Part shown: positions 1-10,169 of the stretch, piece by piece | How the letters are laid out: every line of letters starts with the position of its first letter | Numbering within the stretch: the first letter of the stretch is position 1 | Source: Hydnum rufescens UP504 | Taxonomy: Eukaryota; Basidiomycota; Agaricomycetes; Cantharellales; Hydnaceae | DNA: 64,000 nt | Reading direction: 5' to 3' | Assembly (NCBI GenBank): GCA_014904985.1 | Contig: MU129019.1 | Span: 17,899-81,898 of the forward strand | Notes under the pieces: model-generated | What the model saw: only the letters and a program-made list of their open reading frames with translations | Told to the model about the DNA's origin: nothing | Databases searched by the model: none | Position numbers and translations under genes: made by a program

Positions 1-320
1 CGCCGCAGCGGGTGTGTGGTACTCATTCAGCGGGTCATCGTTTGGTGGGTTATCGTCTTGAAAACCACCATTTGGCATGTTCTCATTCCACGGATTGTTG
101 TTTGGGGGGGTGTTCATTTGCCGGTTCCGGTTCAGGCGATGACCTAGGATAATGTCAGTTAAAAATTTAAAACCAACGCAAAAAGAGCAGCCGTTGCTGC
201 TCTTTTTGCGTGGATGTATGTAAAGGATAAATACTTACCTTGTATGACCACACACCTGCCGCAGCAGGTATGTGGTCCTGCTTTCTGTCGTTTGATCCCT
301 TGGTGGTTGTAGAACGACTT
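1..320 (-). repeat. Hairpin-intron module array M1 (partial, enters from left edge)
   Basis: One complete module and part of a second, read on the minus strand. H1 lies at 249-274 (CCACACACCTGC arm and its complement). A donor-like ACTTACCT (reverse of AGGTAAGT) is at about 233-240, and H2 at 178-211 is the GCAAAAAGAGCAGC palindrome. The branch/acceptor block, reverse of TTAACTGAC...CTAG, is at about 142-160. A second H1 half is cut by the window edge at 1-20. The array points away from the captured UGDH fragment that follows, mirroring array P1 on its other side. No credible protein frame is present. Confidence 0.7.
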
Positions 321-333
321 TTGATGCCGGCAA

Positions 334-608
334 ATGCCGATATCAAGACCGAGGAAAGTTGACTTCAACCAGGCACGTATTGATGCGTGGAATTCACCCG
401 ATTACAACGTTCCTATCTACGAGCCTGGTCAGGAGGACATTGTCTGCCAAGCTCGTGGTCACAACCTCTTCTTCTCCACTAATGGAGAATCTCCTCGATT
501 AATGCACTTTCGGCCATTTGTGAAGCCACGGGTGCTAATATCGATGAGGCTTCCAATGCCATTGGCATGGATTCACATGTGGGGCCCAAATTCCTGGGTG
601 CCTCAGTA
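334..608 (+). pseudogene. Captured fragment of UDP-glucose 6-dehydrogenase, internally deleted
   Basis: UDP-glucose dehydrogenase oxidises UDP-glucose to UDP-glucuronate in the cytosol. Two stretches match the family as I know it. The first, about residues 8-50 of the frame opening at 334, contains RIDAWNSPDY, PIYEPG and NLFFST, typical of the N-terminal NAD-binding domain just after the Rossmann strand. The second, in another frame from about 500, contains [15 protein letters not shown] and GPKFLGAS, typical of the central helix region. The intervening 150 or so residues, the catalytic cysteine region and the C-terminus are missing, so it cannot encode an enzyme. It sits between divergent hairpin-intron arrays, and its end runs into an intron-like poly-T/TACTAAT/CTAG block. 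It is probably a host gene piece captured by a hAT-type element. Identification is by motif recall only. Confidence 0.75.
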
Positions 609-609
609 A

Positions 610-1905
610 ACTTACTGTATGTTTTTTTTTCTTTTTTCTTTTTTCTTTTTTTACTAATGTATTTATTATTCTAGGTCATCGCATCGCACTCAATCGACAG
701 ACCCACACGAACCCCCCACCAGCACCCGCCAGAACCGACAACGATGATACCAGAAAAGAGGAGGCACCACACACCCACTGCGGCAGGGGTGTAGGTAAGT
801 GTATTTTTTTCATTCTTTACTAATGTATTTATTATTCTAGGTCACACTCGATCAACAGACCCGCATGAATCCCGCACCAGCACCCGCCAGAACCAACGAT
901 GACGATTACTGGGGCGAAATACACAAGTGCGCGCAGCCACACAAGACCCCAATGATCGACTATCCACCACCAATAAAACGAGGCCTCAAATACGGTGCCA
1001 CACACCCGCTGAAGCGGGTGTGTGGCAATATTAGGTGAGTATTTTCTTCATGGGGTGTACCACGATGCCAAAAGAGCAGCACCAGCTGCTCTTTTGGCGT
1101 TGCTTGTATTTTTTTTTACTAACGTATCCACTATTTTAGGCTCTTTCTCCCTCCCCGAAACCCCGCCCCAATCAAAGCAGAGACAATGTCTATGGCAAAA
1201 TACAGAGCGTGCAGCCACCCAGACCCCAACCCCCGAGTATCAGTGAGCTATAACACAACGACAAATCAGATACAGCACCCACACACCCGCTTCGGCGGGT
1301 GTGTGGTGACATCAGGTATGTCTAATCCCACTGGTGCCAAAAGAGCAGCAGGAGCTGCTCTTTTGGCACCCCTCTGTTTTCTTTGTTTTACTCAGATTAT
1401 TTATCATTGTTCTAGGTCCCTTCCCTAAGCGAAAACCCGCCCAACAACGACATGCACGAGCCCTCAACACAAAATTCGATGTGCAGCCGCCCAAGCCCCA
1501 AGTCTTGAACATGACGATGGACTTAATCTCATACCACACACCCGCCACGGCGGGTGTGTGGTAATAGTTGTAAGTTCAACGGCACCCAAAGAGCAGCAGT
1601 AGCTGCTCTTTGGGCACTACTTCTGTTTTTTCTAAAACTAATGTATTCTTAATCATTCTAGGTGTCCTCTCGATCTATGAAACCCCACGACAAGAACAGA
1701 GCCAAGGTCCAAGGTGAAACATGGACCTGCGCAGCCACCTGCAACCCGATATGAACACCCGATCAAAACCTGCGCGAATGCCACCCTATCCTTGGAGCCA
1801 CACATCCTGTTGCCCCTCCTTGCATGAAAACTCACCCAATGAGAACATGGCCAAGGCCCCCACATGAAATCTGACTTATATTGTATATAATTATAATAAA
1901 TAAAT
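610..1905 (+). repeat. Hairpin-intron module array P1
   Basis: Five intron-like blocks separated by C-rich spacers of about 130-200 nt. The clearest module has H1 at 996-1027 (14-bp arms), donor GTGAGT at 1035, H2 at 1067-1098 (14-bp arms, 4-nt loop), TACTAAC at 1117-1123 and acceptor TTTTAG ending at 1139, giving a 105-nt intron. Others have acceptors near 675, 840, 1415 and 1662. The first two introns lack H2. The last spacer (from about 1663) runs into ATAATAAATAAATAAA at about 1893-1915, which contains AATAAA polyadenylation-type signals. Spacers have many stops in all frames, so I treat them as noncoding. The array lies inside a hAT-type element whose right end is at 2122. Confidence 0.75.
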
Positions 1906-1959
1906 AAATAAATGTTAAATAATCTTCTGGCCCTCTTACTATGGGCCATATACAGAATA

Positions 1960-2122
1960 GGATGAGGATATTGTCCCGTGGGTTTCCCGCGGGTTCTCCT
2001 CGGGTTTTTCAACCCCGTCATGTATCCCGCGACTTCTACCCCCGTGAGTCACGGGGGCGGGTTTTCAACCCCGCGGGGTGGGATGTCCTAAATTCCCCCG
2101 CGGGACCCCGTGCAATAGCCTA
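1960..2122. mobile_element. Right terminus of a hAT-type element (left end outside window)
   Basis: The GC-rich block of repeated GGGTTTTTCAACCCCG and CCCGCGGG motifs ends in CCGTGCAATAGCCTA. It closely matches the right end of hAT-1 at about 42985-43124, which ends CCATGCAACACCCTA. Beyond it the sequence switches at once to retrotransposon integrase. The simplest reading is that window start to 2122 is the right part of a hAT element inserted in the older Ty3 copy, carrying arrays M1 and P1 and the UGDH fragment. The 8 bp after the TIR is GCAACATT; the matching left TSD would be outside the window. Confidence 0.65.
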
Positions 2123-2130
2123 GCAACATT

Positions 2131-2740
2131 ATTACAAGCATGAATCCGAAGTGCTCAAGAATATGCACAATGACATGAACACATGTTAGTTGAAGGAAAT
2201 TACAAACCAGGAACCATGGTATTGGTATACAACTCTGCATTAGTCATGCAGCATGGACAAAAAGGGGAAATTAGATGGATGGGACCCTACCATGTACAAA
2301 AACAAAATACCTGAGGTTCTTATGAGCTCAGTGAATTGGATGGGACACCGATTAGTATGGTGTTTGCAGGGAATTGTTTAAAGAAATATCATTCCCATGA
2401 TCACATTCCTAAGGCAGAAAATACCAAATATGGAAGTGACACCTCAAGTAATGTGGATTCTCTTGAAGCACAAACCAGCACAGCTGTGGCTATGTTTTCC
2501 AATGATATATATGAAGATGATATTCCTAGGGATTATGAATACATGGATAGACCTCCCATCTCATTCAGACTGATAAATCAATTGCAATCTTACATGTGGC
2601 CACCTCCAAAAGCCACAGACATGTGGGCTTATTGGGAAGACAAGTACATCAAGTGGAAACAACGGAATTTACAGATTGCTATCAGCTTAGTCATGCTAGA
2701 GAAGCAGGATCCACTGCTATGCCCAGTGAATTCACCTTAA
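2131..2740 (+). pseudogene. Ty3 integrase C-terminus and post-integrase tail, decayed
   Basis: The first 70 or so codons align with the integrase C-terminus of the intact copy at 16527-17771, including the GPY/F-type module (RWMGPYHV) and ELDGTPI. The frame then continues into a tail with YMWPPPKATDMWAYWEDK, matching YLWPPPRATDSWGYWENK at 16.3 kb. The in-frame stops at 2141-2143, 2171-2173 and 2312-2314 are all TGA, each at a position where the better copy has arginine. The product would be the DNA-binding end of integrase and is inactive here. The tail with its WPPP motif is shared by all three copies, so it is a genuine part of this pol family. Confidence 0.8.
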
Positions 2741-3190
2741 ATGGATGTTTTTCATTCCCCAAAGAACATCTCAATTTTTTTTTTGCTTTTTTTTTTTTTG
2801 CTTTCTTTGCCCTAGGATTTATCTCAGATAAAGTCCACAACCACAGTTCTACCATAAAGCCCCACTTTTCCAATGTGAAAAGATCTAAGAGCCAGACATT
2901 AACTGCAAGGATTTGGCAATTGCTGAAAACTATGACTAAATTGCTACTACATCCAAGATGCAATAAAAAACTCCACCTTTTCTGCCTGCTTTCCTTCTTC
3001 CCACCGATTCCTTCTCCAATCATGAAAACTGACTTTCTTGGATAATGGCATCTGGCTCCATCAAAAAATCTTCCTGCGATATGACCACAAGAAAGCTATG
3101 ATACAAATGAGTCATAATCTTCACAGGACCTGCAGGATCTGCTAGCAATCCCATAAGTAAGCAACAAATGGCGAGTATAAAGAAGAACTG
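2741..3190. other. Retroelement spacer, no supportable gene
   Basis: AT-rich sequence with poly-T runs between the pol tail and the ORF A homologue. Short open frames exist on both strands but overlap each other and match nothing I recognise. It corresponds in position to the 15.6-16.2 kb spacer of the minus-strand copy. Confidence 0.5.
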
Positions 3191-3236
3191 AAAACAGGGG
3201 ACAATAGATGTTGACGAAATCAACAATGAAAAATCA

Positions 3237-4325
3237 ATGGTCCTTTCTTCTTCCTCATCGACTCTAATCCCAATGAATCCTCTTCCACTTCTTCCTCTCC
3301 ATGAGCTGGTCACAGTAGTCCCTCAAACTCCTTTGCCAGAACAATCAAGTGTTCATACTTCAGTGTCTCTCAGAGATCCAATCCCAAACCCATGTACTCT
3401 TGCTGAACAGATCAAGAAGTTTAATATTATGGTAAAATTCTTAGAAAACTTCCATTACGAAAACAAGCTAATGTTGCAAGACAAGGAAACTGTGCAAAAA
3501 CTCAAAGCCTCCATTGAAACTTGACCTCCTGATGATGTGAGTCCTCATGGTATGGATTCTGAACTGACATCCTTGCAATCGAATGAGATGTCCACCCCAA
3601 TGGACACTTGTGACAGTGAGTCACCTATTCGACTTAAAATACCTGAATGCTTCTACTCACACAAGCATCGCTCTCATATTGCGGGATCAAAGAAAACCCA
3701 ATGATATGGTCAAACATCATACAAGGTGTATCTTAGTTGCAAAAGAGCCAATCAACTTGAGGAAATCCATGCCAAATATTATGAGAAGCAAGAAAATGAC
3801 CTGAAAAGCATCGCTGACACCACCTCGTGACTCGTACAGATTATGCAGGTGCAGGAAGGCCACATCGGTCAACTGGCTCAACTCAGCACTACTCTTGTCC
3901 ATACCAACAACATCCTTCTTGATCGCATCACCCATTTCAATAATCTCAGCAAGAAAATCAATGCTTGTAATGAAGAATCCATCCATCTATACAGTTATGC
4001 ACTTGTGAGCAGCCAACAGATTGAATTGACGCAGAGCGACAAGTTCTCCCGCATCTTTTCTCTTGCTGTGGACATATTCAGACAAGAAGAAGAACTATAC
4101 TCCCTGATTTACACTTTCTGTCTCCATTGTCATTTTGCCAGGCACCTTACTAATCTTCTAGATGTTTTTGCAGATGGAAGTCGTTTTGTGTCCCCTCTCA
4201 AGTGTCAGCCTTATGTGATTGAGAAATATACCCACACAGTTCAAGAGATTCAGACCAAACTGCATGATGAAGAGTGGGCTCTACTTAAGCTAGACCTGCA
4301 TCTGTTTGAGCTTGCGGACATCTGA
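3237..4325 (+). pseudogene. Ty3 accessory ORF A homologue (helical protein), TGA-interrupted
   Basis: A single reading frame of about 363 codons interrupted only by TGA at 3522-3524, 3702-3704 and 3828-3830. The upstream part is Ser/Pro-rich; the downstream part is polar and helix-prone, with QIELTQSDKFSRIF and VDIFRQEEELYSLIYTF. It aligns with ORF A of the minus-strand copy (SQVDRLARIF, ADIIRQE, and the C-terminal IRDIQYDLRNNEWDEFK equivalent IQTKLHDEEWALLK). The match is clear at the amino-acid level although the DNA is diverged, which implies past protein-level constraint. I recognise no known domain; a coiled-coil structural or gag-accessory role is only a guess. Confidence 0.7.
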
Positions 4326-4329
4326 GGTT

Positions 4330-5170
4330 GCAACCCCATCTCACCACCCATTTCACCTATGCAGGAAGAAGAAGAAGATGATATGATAGAAGTCGAGAAT
4401 GAAGTTGAAGAATGGTAATGTTGTAACACTCTATCCATGTGCATAAAAGAACAAAACCTTACACACTGGTAATAGTGAAGATATGTGTCCCTGAATATGA
4501 CTTTTGTACTGCCCACTCCACAACCTCAAGACTGCGATTCTCGTTCAAATGATCATTTCATTCTCCCATCTCCAATCCCCTCCCCACCATCACCAATTCT
4601 GTCTTGCAAATCATTGTCTCCAATGTCCTCCTTTCTTTTTTTTTTCTTTTTTTTCTTTCTTCCAAGTGAATGCACTCAAGTTCTTGTACAACGGCCACCT
4701 GTTGATTCACTACTGCCTTATGGGCAATCTCTTCAACCTGTCTGTCTCTAGCCATCTTTTTTTTCTTTCTTTTCTTTCAACCTGAGTGAATACACTTGCG
4801 TAAATGTACAATAAACCTGACATTCAACATGTTGAACACATCATCTGCACCTTCATGATAAAACAAAAAAAAAGGGGGAAATATGAACAAAAAGCAAGTG
4901 AGGAATAGGAATTGTTGAACTAAGAGATATCTGAAAGAACAAAGAGAAACAGGAAGAACTCCAACAATAAATCTAGGCTGACAAAAGCAGAGGTCAGGAA
5001 TTCTGACAGACCAATTGAAATTCCACATATATAAAAGACTAGACACTTCTAAAAATCCGCTCTCATCCCTATACTCAATATCACTCACACAGTAAGAGTT
5101 TCATTATGACTTAAAGCTTTCAGTCATCTAAAAGGAGTTTGAAGCCAGATGGACAAGGATATCCAAGTCA
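4330..5170. other. Retroelement inter-ORF region, nothing recognised
   Basis: Pyrimidine-rich plus-strand sequence with several long T tracts (4635-4670, 4755-4780) followed by a purine-rich stretch. Open frames here are low-complexity artefacts. It corresponds to the spacer between ORFs A and B in the minus-strand copies. Confidence 0.5.
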
Positions 5171-5205
5171 TAACCACCAACCCAAGAGTTGAACAATGAA
5201 TGTGA

Positions 5206-5463
5206 GTGAGCATCATTGTGGCTACTCCAGCCTCACCACTATTGTACTTGCATCAAGGTGAACATGGATATTTTTGTCCAAATGTTCAGGTGAATCCTCT
5301 TCAGTTTACCTATGCACTGCTCACAAGTCACAATTGCACCATCATCGAACAAAACGAAACAGTCTTTAAAGTCAGGGTGGAATTGGAACTTGACCTATAT
5401 GGGGAAATTCCTTTAGGTGATTGCTTCATCCCTGTATTTGTGCATGATTTGTCTGACTTCTAA
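5206..5463 (+). CDS. Ty3 accessory ORF B homologue (LHxGxxGYFCPN protein)
   Basis: An 85-residue frame with the core LHQGEHGYFCPN followed by alternating hydrophobic residues (VFKVRVELELDLYGE) and a terminal FIPVFVHDL. The same order, LHIGRRGYFCPN, DFHVKVQIRMAVYG and VHLPTFTHHPP, occurs in ORF B at 13200-13612 and in the copy at 52559-52979. The pattern suggests a small beta-rich domain. Function unknown; it has no resemblance I can name to protease, envelope or chromodomain. The older copy keeps an open frame across the core, so it is less damaged than its neighbours. The N-terminal 50 residues found in the other copies are not evident here. Confidence 0.6.
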   Translation: MSIIVATPASPLLYLHQGEHGYFCPNVQVNPLQFTYALLTSHNCTIIEQNETVFKVRVELELDLYGEIPLGDCFIPVFVHDLSDF

Positions 5464-5625
5464 GAATGGAGATTTGAATGTGAATCAATCTAAACCATAA
5501 AAGGAAAAAGAGGACAAATTTAATTTGAAGAAATTTGGACATAAGGCTATATCAAGCCAGGACAATCTGAAGGAAGGGAATAAAAAGAACAGTAGTACTA
5601 GGAGCAAAAACCAAAAGTGTTTGCC

Positions 5626-6078
5626 ATGCCTCAAGTCTCCCGCATTCCCTTTGACTATCAAAGATTTGTTCCATACCCACAACCACTCATGATGATAATG
5701 CATGTATATCAATGAACCTCTGCATGGATTGAGCACTTTCAACATCCAGAAGCAGCAATGGGCAAAATGGTTGGATTTGTGCCGATGGGCTATGAGACTA
5801 TAATGCAAGCGTGGATTATTTGAATTGAAGGGTCTATGGTGATACTCGACATGTGGGTACCAGAACATTACAAAAACATGGACCTTGCCAACAGTGGGAT
5901 CATCAATGGTGACATATTTGTGTTCAATATTCCAAATCATCATTGTCATCAGCATGGTTTCAATCACCTGTCTTCCCCATTTGAGTACCAAGGAACAAAT
6001 TGGGAGTATGTCACAGGTAAAGAAGTCTTCATCAAACCAATAGCACTCTTGCTCATGAAGCTTATCTCAGAGAACTAA
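5626..6078 (+). pseudogene. Degenerate small ORF, possibly ORF D-like
   Basis: The frame starting near 5626 reads MPQVSRIPFDYQRFVPYPQP and then meets stops, continuing as an open segment at 5836-6078 with ILDMWVPEHYKN and FQSPV-like remnants. The start resembles ORF D (MPLELHTIIYRQFDYPYPEP) at 12.3 kb and the better homologue at 6265, suggesting a tandem duplication of ORF D in the older element. The similarity is short and could be chance. No function can be assigned. Confidence 0.4.
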
Positions 6079-6264
6079 ACGAACAAAGAGGGATATGGGG
6101 TGCAGTTAATTAGCTTCCCAAAAAGTTGCTGGTATTGACAAATATGGCAGAATCAATAAAAGTGCAAAAAGAAGTCGAAGTTCAAATAAGCTGTCACAGG
6201 AGATAAGAGAAAGAAGAAAGGGTATAAAGGCAGATTGAACTCATGCCTTCATCAATCAAAAGTG

Positions 6265-6546
6265 AACAGGTTGTCTCTATGCCTCTCCAAGTTACCCGTC
6301 TACTTTACCAAGCATTCAATTATCATGGTCCAGAACCATTTCATCTGTTGTGACCCTTGGCATCCATTTGATATCACCCAACTCCTCACATGTGTTATGA
6401 AGGAATACTCATATCAAAAGAAACAAAATGGACGATTTATGACATACCTATGCTGCGGAGCTATGTCCCCTATCGCCATCAAGACATCAAAATCGAGTTT
6501 GTTGTGCTATTGCGAGTAGCAGAGAATGATATTGTACCCCTGTGAA
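6265..6546 (+). pseudogene. Ty3 accessory ORF D homologue
   Basis: The frame reads MPLQVTRLLYQAFNYHGPEPF and continues to KIEFVVLLRVAENDIVPL. This parallels ORF D of the minus-strand copy (MPLELHTIIYRQFDYPYPEPF, then EIKFVLLLCIPENMSVP). At least one stop lies in the middle. The matched start, matched end and equal length support homology. It is the last accessory gene before the LTR. Function unknown. Confidence 0.55.
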
Positions 6547-6778
6547 CCATGAAGGGATGATAGGAGTATAAAAGAAAGCTGACATAAAAAGGAAATAAGC
6601 CTTTTATCCAACTATCAGTGATCTTATATGGAGAGGACAAAGGCTGTCAGTAGAGAGCTTTTTGTGGTGGATAGAAGGATGGAAATGGTGGTATTTCAGT
6701 TGGGTGAGCAGGAGGAATTTGCATGCTATGATGTAGGAAGATTGCAAGGGACTGCAATCAAAAAGTGTTCACCACCTG

Positions 6779-7500
6779 TAGAAGAGAAAATGTTCTGGCC
6801 TCAAAAACCCCTTGGTTTAAGCCCTTCAAGAAAATCTGTGTCTTACCAGCATTGAACTCTGGAAGAGAAGTATAACCACTTATACTAAGGTAGTCCGCAT
6901 TTTGGCACATGACTTAAGGGCAGGTGATCTAGCAAGAGGTTAGTAAGGAGGGAGATGAGTAAGACAATTGGTGAGGTGATTAGTGAGCATGACTAAAGGG
7001 TGAGTAAGGGGATTAGTAAGAGGATGAGTCATGTGGAGGTTCAGAAAGGTATAAAGAGAGGGGGGATTTAGTGTAGAGGAGCATCTGAAGAGGAGTCCCC
7101 TCCGAGGATCAAAGTGCCCTGAGGATCATTGTACCCTAGTATCCAAGTACCCATTAGTAGAGAGAATAATAGTATCTCAAACAAGGAGAAGAGTATAAAA
7201 GGGAATAAGAGAATCAGAGTGTGTCAGTCTCGCTTAGTCATGTGAAGAATAATGGATAGTTGTAGAACCCTCAGAGTAGGAGTTGCTAAACATCCATTCT
7301 TGAAGTTGTGTGTTTGAATCCTGAGTCTTGCAGTTGTGTCTTGAAGTGTCTTGGAAGTGTCTTAAGGTCTTGTGTTTGAATCTTGGTGTCTTGCTACCCA
7401 TGTTTTGGAGTATCTGAAGGTCCTGTGTTCAAATCTTGTGCTGAGCATCTATCTTGGAGTCTTGTGTTTGAGTCCTAAGGTCAAACCAACAACAAAACTA
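6779..7500 (+). repeat. Diverged LTR of the older Ty3 element (3' boundary uncertain)
   Basis: The internal sequence just before 6779 (ACTGCAATCAAAAAGTGTTCACC) matches the sequence preceding the LTR in the 10 kb copy (CTGCAATTAAAAGTGTTCACC), and 6779 begins TGTAGAAGAG against TGTGGAAGAT there. Further in, GGATAGTTGTAGAACC and GTTGCTAAACATCC resemble LTR segments at 8795-8825. A TATA-like GGTATAAAGAG occurs near 7049. The LTR end is not clear; 7500-7634 may still belong to it. Confidence 0.5.
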
Positions 7501-7634
7501 GTACAAAACAACAGTTGAGTGGCACATAACCCATCAAAACTGATCTGTCCTCATTTAACACATTCTAAACAAACACCTTATAACATTTTAACTGATCAAA
7601 ACAAATAAAGCCCATTAGGTCTCTTCCATACCAT

Positions 7635-9203
7635 TGTGGAAGATAAAAACATCCAGTATCAGAAAATGCAAATATCCATTGATCCCAGCCTATGGAATGA
7701 TCATGTGACCTATTATGAAATTAATTAAGGCTATGCATGAAAACAGAATTCATTTGATTACCCCACCAGTTTTGATCAGAGAGGTACACCCATACAACTC
7801 TCGGAAAGCCATGATTCACACCTTTCAAATGGTACCAAACAAAAGTTGAATGGACCAAAAATGCACTCTCCGGACCAATATTACTATCAAAATCCGGAAT
7901 TTCCAGTAAAAAGCAAATTTCTCTGTCAGTTCACATCCAATCCTCTCGGAATAACCTCGCCTAGAAAGATATAAAAAATACACATCCAATGGTACTGAGC
8001 GTGTGAAGAACAGATCAAAACTGAGCTCTATAGAACAATATTATTATCAGAATCAACACCCATCAGTATTTTACGAATTTCTCTATTAGTTCGCATCCAA
8101 TCATCTCGGAACCACTTCACCCAGGAAGCTGTTAAAAATCCGCATTGAATGATATTAAGAACGTCTATTGCAGATGCAAACTGTTGTTTCTGCATTGAAT
8201 CCCATCCCATGCACTTGTCCCCATTATCAACCAGCAACAAAAACATCTTAACCACTGAACTACAAACAAATTAATCTCCAAGAACTTGTAAATATCCCCT
8301 GATTTCATCTCCTATTGCCACAAATACCTTCTAGGACTTCACAGATAAGAAAGATAACACCTCCATGACAACCCTTTTGTTCTGTTTATGAATGACTCAC
8401 CTTCCTTGCAACCACTTTATGAAAGATAACACCTTCTTAGCAACCCTTTTGTTCTATTTATGAATGACTCACCTATCATGCAACCACTTTATGAATGACT
8501 CACCCTCCTTGACAACCCTATTGTTCTCACCTATGACTCACATATGACTCACCTAGGAGTGAGTCATATTCTTTAAACACAGCCACCTTCAGAAAGGTAT
8601 AAAAGCTGGTAGATTTTCCTGTATCCCCCCATCTCCTCACTACTGGAATATACTACTGTCTACAAATCTGCTTGCATCTGAAGAGAGTACTGATCTAAAG
8701 CCATCTGGAGCTAAGTCATATACAAGGTTGTTAAGACTAAGTCACTGGAAGCCCTCTACATGAAATACTGAGCCAAGGATAGTTGCAGGACCTAAGGTTA
8801 GAGTTGCTGGACATCCAAGGAAAGGTGAGTAATAACAAAGTCAAGTCAGAAGAAGACAGAAATACATTGACACACTGAATCAAGCTTAAACTAGTCTAGA
8901 ACCCTCCTTAGAATCTGCATTTTGACCAGGAGAACACAAATAGATACACACAAATAGCAGTAAACAGTTCAATACAACACATATAAGCCTTTCACAAGCA
9001 TCCCATGATATATCATTGACTATAGCTAGTCCATACCACAACCTTATCCTCCACTGAATATCATACACAACTTGTTAGAGAGTGATCAACCATCAGAGAA
9101 AACCAGCCCATTGAATAAAAACAGAAATACAGTCTCCCATCTACACATGGGCTGAACCAGAGTTTGATTTGACAGTCATCAGAGCTCCCAATCCTTCTTC
9201 TAT
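7635..9203 (+). mobile_element. Solo LTR of the younger Ty3 family
   Basis: Starts TGTGGAAGATAAAAACATCC and ends CCTTCTTCTAT, the same ends as the LTRs at 10170-11759, 44945-46579 and 49499-51114, but on the plus strand and about 1.57 kb long. It is flanked by ACCAT at 7630-7634 and 9204-9208, a plausible 5-bp target duplication. A TATA-like GGTATAAAAGC lies near 8596. It contains three diverged tandem units of about 155 bp (about 7780-8180). Downstream of it, array M2 begins. Confidence 0.75.
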
Positions 9204-9208
9204 ACCAT

Positions 9209-10165
9209 TCTCATGGCTGTCTTCAGTGGGGTTGTGGGTCTTTGATTTGGGGGTTAGTGCGGGTTGTAGGCTCAGGTGAAAATCTAGGAATAAATAACAT
9301 GTTAGTAAAAGAAAAAATAAAATAAAAAGAAAGCCACACAAAAGGAGCAGCATACACTGCTCCTCTTGTGTGATCCTCCTTATCTTGAAATTACCACACA
9401 CCTGCTTTGGCAGGTGTGTGGTTCATTCATCTGGGATCCCTGGGCCTTGCATCATGCATCCCTGTCTCATTTGGTGGGTCATTTGCGACTCTCCATTGCC
9501 AGGTGCATAGTCATTTCCAAGGGGAGGGGAGGGTTTCATTTGGCAGGTGGTTTGGGTGAGAACCTAGGACCTAGAATAATAAATTTGTTAGTTAAAAATT
9601 AAAATGGACACAAAAAGAGTAGCAAGGCTGCTCTTTTTGCACCCTTGGGGGTACATTACTTACCAGGTATAGAACCACACACCCACCATCGTGGATGTGT
9701 GGCTCATACTGGTTTTGGCATTGTCCCATGCCTTTGTTTGGCATGTTGTTGTTCACAGGTCTCACTTCACATGCACATACAGTAGTAAAAAAAATTTAAA
9801 TGATGCAAAAGGAACAGTGTGGGCTGCTCCTTTTGCATCACTGTACATATAGAAATTTAAATAAAATACTTTGTAGTACCACACACCTGCTTTGGTGGGT
9901 GTGTGGTACTGATTTTGCACCAGTTGCATGCTTTGTACTTGGTTTTTCATATGGGAGGGGTGTCCATTGGGGTGGGTCATCATTTCGGGAGCCTTGATTT
10001 GAATCCTACAATGATAAAGTATGTTAGTAAAAAAAATTCAAAGTGATGCAAAAGGAGCAGCTTGCACTGCTCCTTTTGCGTCGCTGTGCATATAGGAATT
10101 TGCAAAAAGTTACCTTGTCATACCACACATCCACTTCAGTGGGTGTGTGGTACTCATTTGTACCA
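9209..10165 (-). repeat. Hairpin-intron module array M2
   Basis: Four modules on the minus strand. H2 palindromes lie near 9341-9372, 9613-9640, 9801-9833 and 10042-10075 (AAAGGAGCAGC or AAAAAGAGCAGC arms). H1 palindromes lie near 9393-9421, 9675-9704, 9879-9909 and 10122-10151. Reverse-strand branch/acceptor blocks of the form CTAG...TTAGTTAA or TTAGTAAA precede the H2s on the plus-strand listing. Most CpG in H1 is replaced by TpG/CpA relative to P3. The array stops at 10165 where the Ty3 LTR begins and appears to resume at 46590 beyond the element. Confidence 0.7.
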
Positions 10166-10169
10166 CAGT

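Larger units (their letters stand above)
2131..7600 (+). mobile_element. Older, decayed Ty3-type element, 3' half (plus strand)
   Basis: Contains, in order, the integrase C-terminus with GPY/F module and tail, a helical ORF A homologue, an ORF B homologue, two ORF D-like remnants and a diverged LTR beginning at 6779. This is the order seen in the minus-strand copies at 10-21 kb and 49.5-55.7 kb, but sequence identity is much lower, so it is an older relative or subfamily. The 5' part (gag, protease, RT) is absent, cut off by the hAT terminus at 2122. A younger solo LTR (7635-9203) lies immediately downstream. Confidence 0.75.

Noticed and set aside
1022..1564. Short frames such as MPKEQQELLFW and AKRAAPAALLALL across the H2 hairpins
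   Set aside because: They recur because the H2 palindrome (GCCAAAAGAGCAGC...) is repeated; they cross predicted introns, differ outside the hairpin and appear on both strands.
1870..1915. ATAAATAAATAAATAAAT as telomeric or centromeric repeat
   Set aside because: Only a few units, next to the array end; better explained as an A-rich 3' end or microsatellite.
9209..10165. H1/H2 hairpins as rho-independent terminators
   Set aside because: They are followed by splice-like blocks in a eukaryotic context and are far too numerous and tandem.
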